A model generated the notes under the pieces. That model was not told where the DNA came from and did not search any database. It was given only the letters and a program-made list of their open reading frames with translations. This document shows positions 22,496 to 33,094 of a stretch of DNA of 64,000 bases, piece by piece. Source of the stretch: Bos javanicus (lineage: Eukaryota; Chordata; Mammalia; Artiodactyla; Bovidae); NCBI RefSeq assembly GCF_032452875.1, contig NC_083885.1:31475925-31539924 (forward strand), written 5' to 3'. Made by a program: the position numbers and the translations under genes. Numbering within the stretch: position 1 is the first letter of the stretch; each line of letters begins with the position of its first letter.

Positions 22496-22702
22496 GGGCT
22501 TTCCTGGTGGCTCAGAGAGTAAAGAACAGCCTGCAATGTGTGAGACTCCAGTTTGATTTCTGGATCAGGAAGATCTTATGGGGAACAGAATGGCTACCCA
22601 ATGCGGTATTCTTGCCAGAAGAATTCCATGGACAGAGAAGCCTGGCAGGCTACAGTTCACAGGGTCACAATGAGTCGGACACGACTGAGTGACTAACACA
22701 TA
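22496..22702 (+). mobile_element. Bov-tA SINE
   Basis: GGGCTTTCCTGGTGGCTCAG head to GTCGGACACGACTGAGTGAC and TAACACA tail. More diverged in its middle (CTTATGGGGAACAGAATGGC) than most copies here. Confidence 0.92.
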
Positions 22703-22711
22703 TTGGCTTCA

Positions 22712-23212
22712 GTTTGGTTCAGTTCAGTCGCTCAGTCATGTATGACTCATTGTGACCCCATGAACTGCAGCATGCCAGGCCTCCCTATTTATCGCTAACT
22801 CCTGGAGTGTACTCAAACCCATGTCCATTGAGTTGATGTCACCATCCAACCATCTCTTCTGTCCTCTTTTCCTCCTGCCTTCACTTTTTCCCAGCATCAG
22901 TGTCTTTTCAAATGAGTCAGTTCTTCACATCAGGTGGCCAAAGTATTGGAGTTTCAGTATCAGCATCAATCTTTCGAATGACTATTCAGGACTTATTTCC
23001 TTTAGGATGCACTGGTTTGATCTCCTTGCAGTTCAAGGGACTCTCAAGAGTCTTCTCCAACACCACAGTTCAAAAGCATTAATTCTTCGGTGCTCAGCTT
23101 TCTTTAGAGTCCAACTCTCACATCTATACATGACTACTGGAAAATCCATAGCCTTGACTAGATGGATGTTTTTTGGCAGAGTGATGTATCTGCTTTGTAA
23201 TATGCTGTCTCA
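22712..23212 (-). mobile_element. BovB 3' fragment, outer of an abutting pair
   Basis: BovB 3' end (GGTTCAGTTCAGTCGCTCAG) reading 5' for about 500 bp, up to TTTGTAATATGCTGTCT. A second BovB 3' end begins there without any spacer. This copy is the older type (CATCAGGTGGCCAAAG, CTGCCTTCACTTTTTCCCAG). TATTGGCTT at 22703-22711 recurs at 24759-24767, beyond the second copy. Confidence 0.92.
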
Positions 23213-24732
23213 GTTCAGTTCAGTTCAGTTCAGTAGCTCAGTCGTGTCTGACTCTTTGCGACCCCATGAATCGCAGCACGCCAGGCCTCTCTGTCCATCA
23301 CCAACTCCTGGAGTTCACCCAAACTCATGTCCATTGAGTCTGTGATGCCATCCAGCCATATAATCCTCTGTCATCCCCTTCTCCTCCTGCCCCCAATCCC
23401 TCCCAGCATCAGAGTCTTTTCCAATGAGTCAACTCTTCACATGAGGTAGCCAAAGTACTGGAGTTTCAGCTTTAGCATCATTCCTTCCAAAGAACACCCA
23501 GGACTGATCTCCTTCAGAATGGACTGGTTGGATCTCCTTGTAGTCCAAGGGACTCTCAAGAGTCTTCTCTAACACCACAGTTCAAAAGCATCAATTCTTC
23601 AGTGCTCAGCTTTCTTCACAGTCCAACTCTCACATCCATACATGACCACTGGAAAAACCATAGCCTTGACTAGACAGACGTTTGTTGGCAAAGTAATATC
23701 TCTGCTTTTCAATATGCTATCTAGGTTGGTCATAACTTTCCTTCCAAGGAGTAAGCGTCTTTTAATTTCATGGCTGCAATCACCATCTGCAGTGATTTTG
23801 GAGCCCCCAAAAATAAAATCTGACACTGTTTCCACTGTTTCCCCATCTATTTCCCATGAAGTGATGGGACCAGATGCCATGAGCTTCGTTTTCTGAATGT
23901 TGAGCTTTAAGCCAACTTTTTCACTCTCCACTTTCACTTTCATCAAAAGGCTCTTTAATTCCTCTTCACTTTCTGCCATAAGGGTGGTGTCATCTGCATA
24001 TCTGAGGTTATTGATATTTCTCCCTGCAATCTTGATTCCAGCTTGTGCTTCTTCTAGCCCAGCATGTCTCATGATGTACTCTGCATATAAGTTATATAAG
24101 CAGGGTGACAACATACAGCCTTGACGTACTCCTTTTCCTACTAGGAACCAGTCTGTTGTCCCATGTCCAGTTCTAACTGTTGCTTCCTGACCTGCATATA
24201 GGTTTCTCAAGAAGCAGGTTAGGTGGCCTGGTATTCCCATCTCTTTCAGAATTTTCCACAGTTTATTGGGATCCACACAGTCAAAGGCTTTGGCATAGTC
24301 AATAAAGCAGAAATAGATGTTTTTCTGGAACTCTCTTGCTTTTTCGATGATCTAGCGGATGTTGCCAATTTGATCTCTGGTTCCTCTGCCTTTTTGAAAA
24401 CCAGCTGAACATCTGGAAGTTCATGGTTCACGTATTGCTGAAGCCTGGCTTGGAGAATTTTGAGCATTACTTTACTAGCATGTGAGATGAGTGCAATTGT
24501 GTGGTAGTTTGAGCATTCTTTGGCATTGCCTTTCTTTGGGATTAGAATGAAAACTGACCTTTTCCAGTCCTGTGGCCACTGCTGAGTTTTCCAAATTTGC
24601 TGGCATATTGAGTGCAGCACTTTGACAGCATCATCTTTCAGGATTTGAAATAGCTCAACTGGAATTCCATCACCTCCACTAGCTTTGTTCATAGTGATGC
24701 TCCCCAAGGCCCACTTGACTTCCCATTCCAGG
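23213..24732 (-). mobile_element. BovB LINE, younger copy abutting the first
   Basis: Begins with four CAGTT-type tail units and extends about 1.5 kb through RT to the region encoding KASGGDGIPVELFQ. It carries young-type diagnostics: CACATGAGGTAGCC, and CCCCCAATCCCTCCCAGC in place of TTCAATCTTTCCCAGC. At its 5' end it meets a short plus-strand BovB piece (24733-24755), which makes an 11-bp inverted repeat. Confidence 0.94.
23599..24707 (-). pseudogene. BovB reverse transcriptase remnant with intact YADD
   Basis: Two overlapping open pieces on the minus strand. 24246-24707 carries the RT N-terminal motifs (KASGGDGIPVELFQ, ILIPKKGNAKECSNY). 23599-24276 (225 codons) carries GVRQGCMLSPCLYNLYAEY, catalytic RYADDTTLM (codons at 23989-24000) and the C-terminal VMYGCESWTVKKAEH. 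The break lies near 24400, just after HELPDVQ, where the usual AGFRKGRGTRDQ region is shifted out of frame. There is no endonuclease, so this is not autonomous. Confidence 0.92.
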
Positions 24733-24745
24733 TGAAGTGGGCCTT
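24706..24745. repeat. 11-bp inverted repeat at BovB junction
   Basis: AAGGCCCACTT (24706-24716) and AAGTGGGCCTT (24735-24745) are exact reverse complements with an 18-bp loop. The right arm belongs to a plus-strand BovB scrap ending at about 24755 (TTAGAAAGCATC). The left arm is the minus-strand element. Confidence 0.9.
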
Positions 24746-25017
24746 AGAAAGCATCATTTATTGGCTTAGTTACCTTAGATTCAGAATCTATTTTGTCTGA
24801 CTGTAAATGTCACACTGTATACCCTGGGAGAAGTCATTCTATGATTCTCTATTTGTACATAGTTGAAATAAAAACCCTACCTTGTGATACTGTTGTAAAA
24901 AATACATTATATTTATGTGGTAGAGTAAATAAAACACAGTAAACCTCCATAAACAACATTCTTGTTCAAATTTTTACTAGACTGCCTGGTAACAAATAAA
25001 GGTGACCAGTATTTGCC

Positions 25018-25214
25018 AGATGCTGGCTCAGCCAGTAAGGAATTGCCTGCAAGGCAGAAGACTCCAGTTTGATCCCTGGGTCAGGAAGATCCCCTGGAGA
25101 AAAGAATGGCAACTTGCTCCACCATTCTTGCCTGAAGAATTCAATAGACAGAGGAACTTGGTGGGCTACAGTCCACGGGATTACAAAGAGTTTGACACAA
25201 CTGTGCAACTAACA
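25018..25214 (+). mobile_element. Bov-tA SINE, head truncated
   Basis: Begins inside the head (AGATGCTGGCTCAGCCAGTAAGG), then AGTTTGATCCCTGGGTCAGG, a Bov-A unit and an ACTAACACTAAG tail. Confidence 0.88.
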
Positions 25215-25525
25215 CTAAGAAACATTTGCTATTTAAACAAATAATTGAGCAAGTGGGGAAAAAAAGAATAGGTGGATAAACAGATTGAAATATCTTGATC
25301 ATTTTTTCTCCCCCTTAGTTCTTCTAGATTTTTAATCTTTTCTGTCTTATGGATATCCTCTGCTCCCTGGGTTAAGAATTATAATACTTTTGAATCTTTC
25401 AATTATTTGCCCTTTCTCATGCTTGTAATTGATTCTGGTTTCCTAGATCCATCTAGTAATCAGAGTAAAAGTCAAAAACTGGCAGAGAATCTTATTTTCA
25501 CCACAGCAAACATAACACCATCATT
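25215..25525. other. Unique spacer
   Basis: AT-rich with a short A run. Nothing recognised. Confidence 0.5.
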
Positions 25526-25740
25526 GTGCATGCTCAGTCACTTTAGGCAGGTCCAGCTCTGCAGTCCCTGGCACTGGAGCCTGCCAGGTTCCTCTGTCCA
25601 TGGGATTCCCCAAGCAAGAATACTTGTTTGGTTTGCCAAGCCTTTCTCCAGGGTCTTCCCTACCCAGAGATCAAACCCTCATCTCTTGAGTCTACTGAAC
25701 TGAAGGCAGATTCTTTACCACTGAGCCACCAGGGAAAGCC
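25526..25740 (-). mobile_element. Bov-tA SINE
   Basis: The tail end GTGCATGCTCAGTCACTTTAGG is at 25526, and the head end CCACCAGGGAAAGCC is at 25740. Diverged at the usual GTGTCCGACTCTTTGCGACC site (CAGGTCCAGCTCTGCAGTCC). Only a weak CATTGT match flanks it. Confidence 0.88.
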
Positions 25741-25745
25741 ATTGT

Positions 25746-27696
25746 TAGGTAATATATAACAATATCTTTCCATGAACTAAACATCAGATATATGCTGAGT
25801 CCCTATTCATATGCCAAGAACTCTTACAAATAAACAGATGATAAAGTACAGTTGCAATTGGAAAAAAAAAAAAAAAAGGTTTTTTTTCCAGCGTTTTTGT
25901 CATTGTCAAAATGAAATTTTAAATCTAAATGTATATCAACAGATGGACACATTGAACTGTGATACATTTCTGACACTGATTACCATGTATCCACAAGGAC
26001 AGTGACTGAGATAGCTCTATATGCTCAGAGGGATAGCACTGCAAAGTGTATTGCTAAACAGTAAGGAAAAGACATGCAAAGCAATATGCAAAATACACCC
26101 TTATTAACAGAAAACAAATGCTATAAAGGCCAAATCCACACACAGGTATACAAAATGGATTGTGATGTAATGCTCACAAGCTGTTACAGGTGGTTTCCCC
26201 GGAGAGAAGTAGGAGATTTTAAGGTATTATTTGAGGCTTTCATATCATGTGCTACCTATTTATGTATTTTATGATTAAACAAACAAATAAAAGTGTTATG
26301 TTTCAGGATTTCACATTTTATAGGAATGAAATGGCATATGAGCAAAAAAAATCACATTATGGGTATATATTCTGTACAGAAAAATTCCTGTGTTCATATT
26401 CATAACACATTCTTCTTATTTATGAAATATGCTTGTGGAATAAAAACAATTATGATAACAAGTAAATTAACTTGGTATATAACTTGGCCATCAAAGCTGA
26501 GTCTTTAATTTGTTAATGAAAATGCCAAAAATGATCAAGTTTCCATTCTTTCACTTTATATGTATGAAAAATTAGGTCCAGATAAGGAATGCCGCCTGAC
26601 CAAATCACACAGCAAATTACCAGCAGAACCTAGGGATATATATGAATTGGAATCCATATTCAGATTGATTACTTGAAAGCTTATTTTGATTCTAAAATCA
26701 AAGAGAACAAATAGAATTTGATGTGCAATATATTAAGAGAGTTAGCTATCTTATTGTTTCCAGTGCTTGTTTGTTTGTTTTCACAATACAAAGTAGGCAG
26801 AGATGATGTTTAACAATTAGAAAATACTGAGGTGTGATCAAGCTTTGCTCTCAGCTTTAGGCAGCAGAATATCATTCCTCCCCTTTCCTTTGATCTCAGA
26901 CTTGCAATTTGAAAGCCAGAGGAATGATAAATAGCCATGAAATCCAGACAAAGATTCCTTTTGTTTGTCTCACAGAATAGGAAGATGGTCAAATTGATCA
27001 GTCATCAAGGTATAACGATCTGAAATAAATACCAGCCTCTTTGATGTGGCTTAGGATGCCAGCATCAGGGAAAGAGACCATTCTTCTGACTTTCACATAA
27101 TTTAATGATTATGTCTGTTTGTAAATGAGCTTCCTTAATTGCTAACTGGTAATTTGGCATTTGGACAGGAGTGCAGGATCCCTCACCCTGCACAAGGAAG
27201 AAAAGATTGAACGGAGAGGGATAAATGGGAAGAGAGGCCTCCAAATTAGAAGTAATTGGAGCAGAGAGCAGGTGATGAAAAAAAGGTACAGAAATTACTC
27301 CACCTTCCCACAAAGAAATGACACTGATTCATCTGAGTGAAGCTGCAGCCAGGATCTTTGACAGGTGTGGATTTGTTTCTAGAAAACACCAAGCAAAGAC
27401 TATATAGCCTAGGGGATGTTTCCATTTATAAAAAAGATAAACCCTGAAAGGACTTAGCCATCCTGATCCTGGGGAAGTATTAAACAGAAAATACTGGGTC
27501 AATGGAGTTGACTGGTGAAGGGCATTGGAAAAGGTCAAGAGATATGAAAGATGAATTAATGTATTGGAATAATATACATGCAAATATTGTTTGGGGACCT
27601 GTCATTTTTATTTACTTACTGGGCTACAGTGAGCAAATTAGTTAAGTTTCTGGAATCCATTTTCTTACTTATGCTGAAAAAGACACTGATGAATTT
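25746..27696. other. Long unique AT-rich DNA
   Basis: Contains an A16 run at 25862-25877 followed by GG-T8-CC, which can pair with the A run. About 25930-26270 has loose LINE-like phrases (ATCAACAGATGGACACATTG), possibly a very old L1 3' end. Reverse frames at 26810-26992, 27065-27313 and 27329-27583 show no domain. Confidence 0.45.
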
Positions 27697-27911
27697 GTGC
27701 GTGCATGCTCAGCTGTGTCTGACTCTTTCCGACCCATAGACTGTAGCCTACCAGGCTCCTCTGTCCATGGGATTTTCTAGGCAAGAATACCGGAATGGGA
27801 TGACATTTCCTAATCCAGGAGGATGTTCCTGACCCAGGCATCAAACCTGTGACTCCTGCCTCTCCTGTATTGGCAGGTGGTTTCTTTACCACTGAGCTAC
27901 CTTGGAAGCCC
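27697..27911 (-). mobile_element. Bov-tA SINE
   Basis: Tail GTGCGTGCATGCTCAGC at 27697. Head ACCACTGAGCTACCTTGGAAGCCC ends at about 27911. Confidence 0.9.
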
Positions 27912-28106
27912 TGACAATGAGATCACAACTATCCTTTGTGATGATTAAAAGAGTTTATGAAAGTGGTGCTTTCCAGAAAACAGTACTAAGTGACTGTTAG
28001 GTCCTACCCTTACTTCCTGTCTTTTAACTGGAAATGAGATGGAGTGTATAGTGTCAACATTTTACTAAGTCATAAAGGTCAACTGATAATTTCCCATTAT
28101 TCATAA

Positions 28107-28332
28107 GGGCTTCCCAAGTAGCGCTAGTGGTAAAGAACTCACCTGCTAATGCAGGAGACATAAGGGACGTGGATTTGATCCCTGGGTCAGGAGAATCCCC
28201 TGAAGGAGGATCTAGCAACCACTCCAGTATTCTTGTCTGGAGAATCCCCATGGACAGAGGAGCCTGGTGGGCTACGGTCCACAGGATCACAAAGAGATGG
28301 ACACTACTGAAGCGACTTAGCATGCACATAGA
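28107..28332 (+). mobile_element. Bov-tA SINE, long-head variant
   Basis: GGGCTTCCCAAGTAGCGCTAG, then GTGGTAAAGAACTCACCTGC: the 'gctagtggtaaagaac' variant of the head. The tail ends ACTTAGCATGCACATAGA. CATTATTCATAA (28095-28106) and CATTATCCACAA (28333-28344) make a 12-bp TSD with two mismatches. Confidence 0.92.
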
Positions 28333-28634
28333 CATTATCCACAAACACTTTTCTAGGGAATTTCTCTTTCTTCAAAATATGATAAGCCTCATGTGACTTG
28401 TAATTTCTTATATTTAGATATGTAAAACCTCAATGATCATGATTATTTAAGACTTTTACAACTTTTTATATACATACCATCAGATCCTTATCTCTGGTGC
28501 TATCATACTCTATTAATTGAACATTTTAAAATTTAGATATCTTACTGGTAATTCATACACCAACTGAAATTACATTTTTCTTCTAACCATTATCAAAAAT
28601 TCTCCCATGATAGTCTTTATTTGTTTTGCTTATA

Positions 28635-28860
28635 CATTTATCCTTTGATTAATGAACTCAAAATAATTTTGTAAGTACTAACTCTGTGCCAAGACATGGG
28701 AAAGGAACAAAACCAGGTATGTCTCCTACATTCATCAAGCTTACAATCTAGAGGGAAAGTATAAATAACTGAAATGACCATAGAATGAAAACTGTGTTTA
28801 AATCTGTGATATAAAGTAACAAGATACCAAGAGGGTATACAGTTATGCTAAAGTTCTATA
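28635..28860 (-). repeat. L2 LINE 3' end relic
   Basis: GTAAGTACTAACTCTGTGCCAAG, GGAAAGGAACAAAACCAGG, TACATTCATCAAGCTTACAATCTAG and AGTATAAATAACTG follow the reverse complement of the L2 3' UTR. Confidence 0.7.
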
Positions 28861-29790
28861 ACTAGAGGTAATAGAGATATTCAAGTGCAAGATGGATGAA
28901 CATGCTCAGAAAGCAAATTGTTAAAAGGATTATGGTAGGATATGAAGTGGGAGACATGAAACATATCAAACTCTCTGAGAACCATTTTCCTCCTTAGCCT
29001 TGGGTAACTTTCACAGGGACACTTGACCACTTCCTTTCCCTTATTCCCAGGGCCCTGTGACCACAATCTGTATAGCATGCCTATGATGAGTCTCTGAAAC
29101 CTTCCTACTTCTCTCCATCCACATTGTTACTTCCTCAAACATTTGCCTCAAACTGGAAAGAATTGGAGCAAAGATCCGGCGATGATGTGTAGTTATAGCT
29201 GGTCTCCTTCCCTTCAGCCAAACCCCTAGAGATTTAATAAAGGTAGATTTTCAGGTGTGTTATTAGCAGCATTGCTTATGGTAAAAAAAAAAAAAAAAAC
29301 TCTGATTATTAAATTGTGTCTGGCTTGTGCTGTCTTTGTATGGCTGAAAATATTTTGCTTTGGAATCATTGCTTTGAAATTCTACACAAAAGAGACTCTT
29401 TTAACTGGTATTTCCCATGTAGAGATCCTGAAAGCTAACTTCCTAGACACTGAAGTGGTTAATAGATACTGGCTCACGTTGGAAACGACACTTTGAAACT
29501 AGGCTGGATCTCACATGCATACAGGTATGTATTCTTCCATTACCTGAGCTTTCCCCTGCTGGAGGTAAGGGGAGCTGGCCAAAAATACTTAACTATGTGA
29601 ACAGGTCCACTTCGGTAAGGGCATGCTGAACGTCTGGTGTGTGGTGCTTTGTTGCCTAAATCTGAGTAGCTGCAACCAGGTATGTCCTCTGACAGTCTTG
29701 TAAATATTCATATTTATTTAAAGCTGAATAGAAGAGCTCCTGGTGGGTATTGTCCTTGGCAGTAATATGTATGCTTTCTCAAACTATGTG
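28861..29790. other. Unique intergenic DNA with an A17 run
   Basis: A homopolymer A run lies at about 29283-29299. The forward frame 29257-29496 (79 codons) is read through this A run as Lys codons. It is hydrophobic but matches no family I recognise, so I do not call it a gene. CAGGTATGT at about 29522 resembles a splice donor, but nothing supports an exon. Confidence 0.45.
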
Positions 29791-29794
29791 TAAT

Positions 29795-30660
29795 TTTGTT
29801 CCCTCATGTCTTTGCTCAGTGTTTCTTCTTCACAGAAGTATATCGCCACCCTTCTCCTCCAGATAAACTACAGTCCATCCTTCAAGGCTCATCTTAAAAG
29901 GGTCTTTAACTTATTATATAGTGCTTCTTCATGGTGCTCACATTCAGAACTTACCGAGTTCCAGTCACCTTGAAATATCTGTCTTTTCTCTTGGGGAACA
30001 GTGTGCTCAGGCACTTTTGCATATCCAGAGCTTTGGACAATTCATGGAACAGAAAAAAGAAAAAAAAAATGAGCATCTGTTCGTTAAATTTCTGGGACAA
30101 AGCACGATGTCTTGCTACTACTGCTAAGTCACTTCAGTCGTGTCTGACTCTGTGCGACCCCACGGACTGCAGCCCGCCAGGCTCCCCCGTCCCTGGGATT
30201 CTCCAGGCAAGAACACTGGAGTGGGTTGCCATTTTCTCCTCCAATGCATGAAAGTGAAAAGTGAAAGTGAAGTCGCTCAGTCATGTCCGACTCTTCGTGA
30301 CCCCATGCACTGCAGCCCACCAGGCTCATCTGTCCATGGGATTTTCCAGGCAAGAGTACTGGAGTGGGTTGCCATTGCCTTCTCCGACGATGTCTTGAGA
30401 TCAGGTTAAAACACTTCTTCAAGAGTTAGGCAATAGCTTCTTTCTCAAGGGAATATTTTCCTAAAACTCTTTATGTGCCTCACCCCCTGGGATTTAGTCT
30501 CTGTCTTTAATGATTCATATTACTTTCAATTTTGTGTGGTTATATTATTATCGTGATTATCCTTAAAGAAATTACTATACCTAATTTTGTCCTCTCAGAA
30601 TATCACACCCTTGAGAGAATGAGCCATATCTTACTCTTAACATGTTTTAAGACACTTAAA
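29795..30660 (+). repeat. L2 LINE 3' region split by BOV-A2
   Basis: The left part (CTCAGTGTTTCTTCTTCACAG, CCATCCTTCAAGGCTCATCTTAAA) matches the L2 segment encoding the 'ctgttccctctgcctggaa' and 'tcaggtctcagctcaaatgtcacc' blocks. The right part, after the SINE (30398-30660), has TTTATGTGCCTCACCCCCTGG and CTTGAGAGAATGAGCCATATC, like the L2 3' tail 'gtaagctccatgagggcagg'. Confidence 0.5.
30115..30386 (+). mobile_element. BOV-A2 SINE inside L2
   Basis: A complete dimer with linker CATGAAAGTGAAAAGTGAAA and second unit ending GCCATTGCCTTCTCCG. An exact 11-bp TSD, ACGATGTCTTG, lies at 30104-30114 and 30387-30397. Confidence 0.95.
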
Positions 30661-30904
30661 TTGAGAAGTGAATTCTAAAGAACATGCAGTGGAAAAAAGT
30701 CTGTTAAAATACATGAAACTACCATTTTAAAATTTAATGATTTAGATTACTGTTGGAAAGGAATTTGCTTATGCAAGTTGTTTAAATGGGTTTGTTTTTG
30801 CTAACTTTAAAGAAACACATTTTGCTTTGTTCTATAATCATTATTTCCATTTAAGTGTATGTAGTGGACAAATGACTTTTATAAGCATGATGTCATCTGA
30901 TCCA

Positions 30905-31133
30905 AGGGGCTTCCCAGATGGTGCTAGTGGTAAAGAACCCACCTGCCAATGCAGGATACTTAAAAAAACACGTGTCTGATCCCTAGATTGGGAAGATCCC
31001 CTGGAAGAAGGCATGGCAACCCACTCCAGTATTCTTGCCTGGAGAATCCCATGGGCAGAGGAACCTGGGGGGCTAAAGTCCATAGGGTCACAAAGTGTCA
31101 GACATGACTGAAGCACCTTAGCATGCATGCACG
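30905..31133 (+). mobile_element. Bov-tA SINE, long-head variant
   Basis: AGGGGCTTCCCAGATGGTGC, then TAGTGGTAAAGAACCCACC. The B-box region is disrupted by an A7 run (ACTTAAAAAAACACG). An exact 11-bp TSD, CATCTGATCCA, lies at 30894-30904 and 31134-31144. Confidence 0.94.
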
Positions 31134-31280
31134 CATCTGATCCAGATCTTTATAAACACAAGAAGGTGTGGAATAAAGGGAAGGGGACTGATTTGGAGGC
31201 ACGAAAAAATGTCCAGCTCTGATTCTCTGACTTCCTTCTGAATTTTCAATTTTTCCTTTAAAATTATATTAGTAAGCTGC

Positions 31281-32138
31281 TGGGTTGGAAGAAGCTCAAG
31301 ATGGAATCAAGATTGCCAGGAGAAATATCAGTAACCTCAGATATGCAGATGACACCACCCTTACAGAAGAAAGTGAAGAGGAAATAAAAAGCCTCTTGAT
31401 GAAAGTGAAAGAGGAGAGTGAAAAACTTGGCTTAAAGCTCAACATTCAGAAAACTAAGATCATGGCATCTGATCCCATCACTTCATGGGAAATAGATGGG
31501 GAAACAGTGGAAACAGTGTCAGACTTTATTTTGGGGGGCTCCAAAATCACTGCAAATGGTGCTTGCAGCCATGAAATTAAAAGATGCTTACTCCTTGGAA
31601 GGAAAGTTATAACCAACCTAGATAGCATATTGAAAAGCAGATATATTACTTTGCCAAGAAAGGTCAAGGTCAATCTAGTCAAGGCTATGGTTTTTCCAGT
31701 GGTCATGTATGGATGTGAGAGTTGGACAGTGAAGAAAGCTGAGTGCCAAAGAATTGATGCTTTTGAACTGTGGTGCTGGAGAAGACTGTTACAAGTCCCT
31801 TGGACTGCAAGGAGATCCAACCAGTCCATCCTAAAGGAGACCAGTCCTGGGTGTTCATTGGAAGGACTGATGCTGAGGCTGAAACTCCAATACTTTGGCC
31901 ACCTCATGTGAAGAGTTGACTCACTGGAAAAGACTCTGATGCTGGGAGGGATTGGGGGCAGGAGGAGAAGGGGACGACAGAGGATGAGATGACTGGATGG
32001 CATTACTGATTCGATGCACATGAGTTTGGGTGAACTCCGGGAGTTGGTGATGGACAGGGAGGCCTGGCGTGCTGCGATTCATGGGGCCATAAAGAGTCAG
32101 ACATGACTGAGCGACTGAACTGAACTGAACTGAACTGA
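31281..32138 (+). mobile_element. BovB LINE, 5'-truncated, young type
   Basis: Starts at TGCTGGGTTGGAAGAAGC just before the RT catalytic motif and runs to the (GAACT)n tail at 32118-32138. Young diagnostics: CCTCATGTGAAGAGTTGACTC and GGGATTGGGGGCAGGAGG. No long TSD; TTATATT-like AT-rich sequence lies on both sides. Confidence 0.95.
31285..31911 (+). pseudogene. BovB RT C-terminal fragment, open for 208 codons
   Basis: An uninterrupted frame with RYADDTTLT (catalytic codons 31342-31353), KLNIQKTKIMASDPITSWE, VMYGCESWTVKKAE and ILKETSPGCSLEGLMLRLK. It ends FGHLM-stop at 31909-31911, where the family would continue into an Arg-rich tail. The stop is TGA in CATGTGAAGAG, one C-to-T change from CGA. 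An in-frame two-codon insertion (AAGGTCAAGGTCAAT) sits just before LVKAMVFPV. There is no start region or endonuclease, so it is a fossil. Confidence 0.92.
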
Positions 32139-32204
32139 CTGTTATATATATTTAAAATTGTCCTAGAAGGATGAATCTCCTATATACTAACGTTTGCTTG
32201 CCAG

Positions 32205-32440
32205 TGTCAATCCCTCCCTACTTCCAATACAATAAAGTGTAATCATTTTAATCTTCCATTTAAGCCCTTCAATGATCTGACTTTATTTATTATTATTATC
32301 ATTATTACCATCATCATCATCATTTTAGCTTTTACCTTTCTCTTTTGCTAATTTCCTTACTAAATCTTGTGATGTTTCTAGACTCATTTTAAAGTTCTAC
32401 CTGGCATGAAACTAGGATAGCATCAGTTTGCAATAAATGC
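32205..32440 (+). repeat. L2 LINE relic
   Basis: CTTCCATTTAAGCCCTTCAATGATCTGAC resembles the L2 'aaggccctgcatgatctggcc' block. The (ATT/ATC)n run at about 32284-32325 lies inside it. Confidence 0.45.
32284..32325. repeat. (ATT)n/(ATC)n compound microsatellite
   Basis: TTATTATTATTATC is followed by ATTATTACCATCATCATCATC. Confidence 0.92.
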
Positions 32441-32529
32441 CTTCGCAATTAATAAACCCAACTGGTTACCCTCTTCTCAAGTCCCAGATAACATTCTCCC
32501 ACAAATACCCAGGTCTCTGAGTGTGCACA

Positions 32530-32759
32530 TGCGTGCGTGTGTGGGCTCAGTCTCTCAGTCGTGTCTGACTCTTTGTCACTCCATGGACTGTAGCCCACCA
32601 GACTCGTCTGTCCATGGAATTTTCCAGGCAAGAACACTGAAGCGGGTTGCCATTTCCTCCTCCAAGGGATCTTCCAGACCCAGGAAATGAACCCACGTAT
32701 ATTGTGGCTCCTGCATTGGGAAGGAGATTCTTTACAACTGAGTCACCTTGGAAGTCCCA
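32530..32759 (-). mobile_element. Bov-tA SINE
   Basis: Tail in GTGTGTGGGCTCAGTCTCTCAG; head end TCACCTTGGAAGTCCC. GAGTGTGCACA (32519-32529) and GAGTATGCACA (32760-32770) form an 11-bp TSD with one mismatch. Confidence 0.93.
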
Positions 32760-32770
32760 GAGTATGCACA

Positions 32771-33094
32771 CCTCTTCCATATTTCCTTATTTCTGATGTC
32801 TCTAGGTATTTTAGGACAGAACCTTGAAGAAATCAGCTGTTCTCATTTGAATTACTCTGAGTCACCTGTAAAAGAAGGGTCATAGCATAAATGTGTTTCC
32901 CAGAGGAAGAAGAGTTAAATTATATGCTGGTTACAGTGGTAGTGGTTTTTCATTCTTATACCTTTAAGAAAAATCAGTATGAAGTGTTTAGCACATTATG
33001 TGGCAAACTATAGTCCTACAACAACAAATGTTAAAGAGATTATACTTATTGAGAATTATTCTTGCTATAGTTTTGACAGTTTGAATTATTTTCC
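32771..33094. other. Unique spacer
   Basis: Nothing recognised. Confidence 0.5.

Noticed and set aside
25018..25214. TSD for this Bov-tA from AACAAATAA repeats
   Set aside because: The matching words are not adjacent to the element ends, so the match is likely chance in AT-rich DNA.
29257..29496. 79-codon frame with hydrophobic segment and nearby CAGGTATGT donor-like site
   Set aside because: It is read through a homopolymer A run, with no family match, acceptor or second exon. A donor-like 9-mer is expected by chance.
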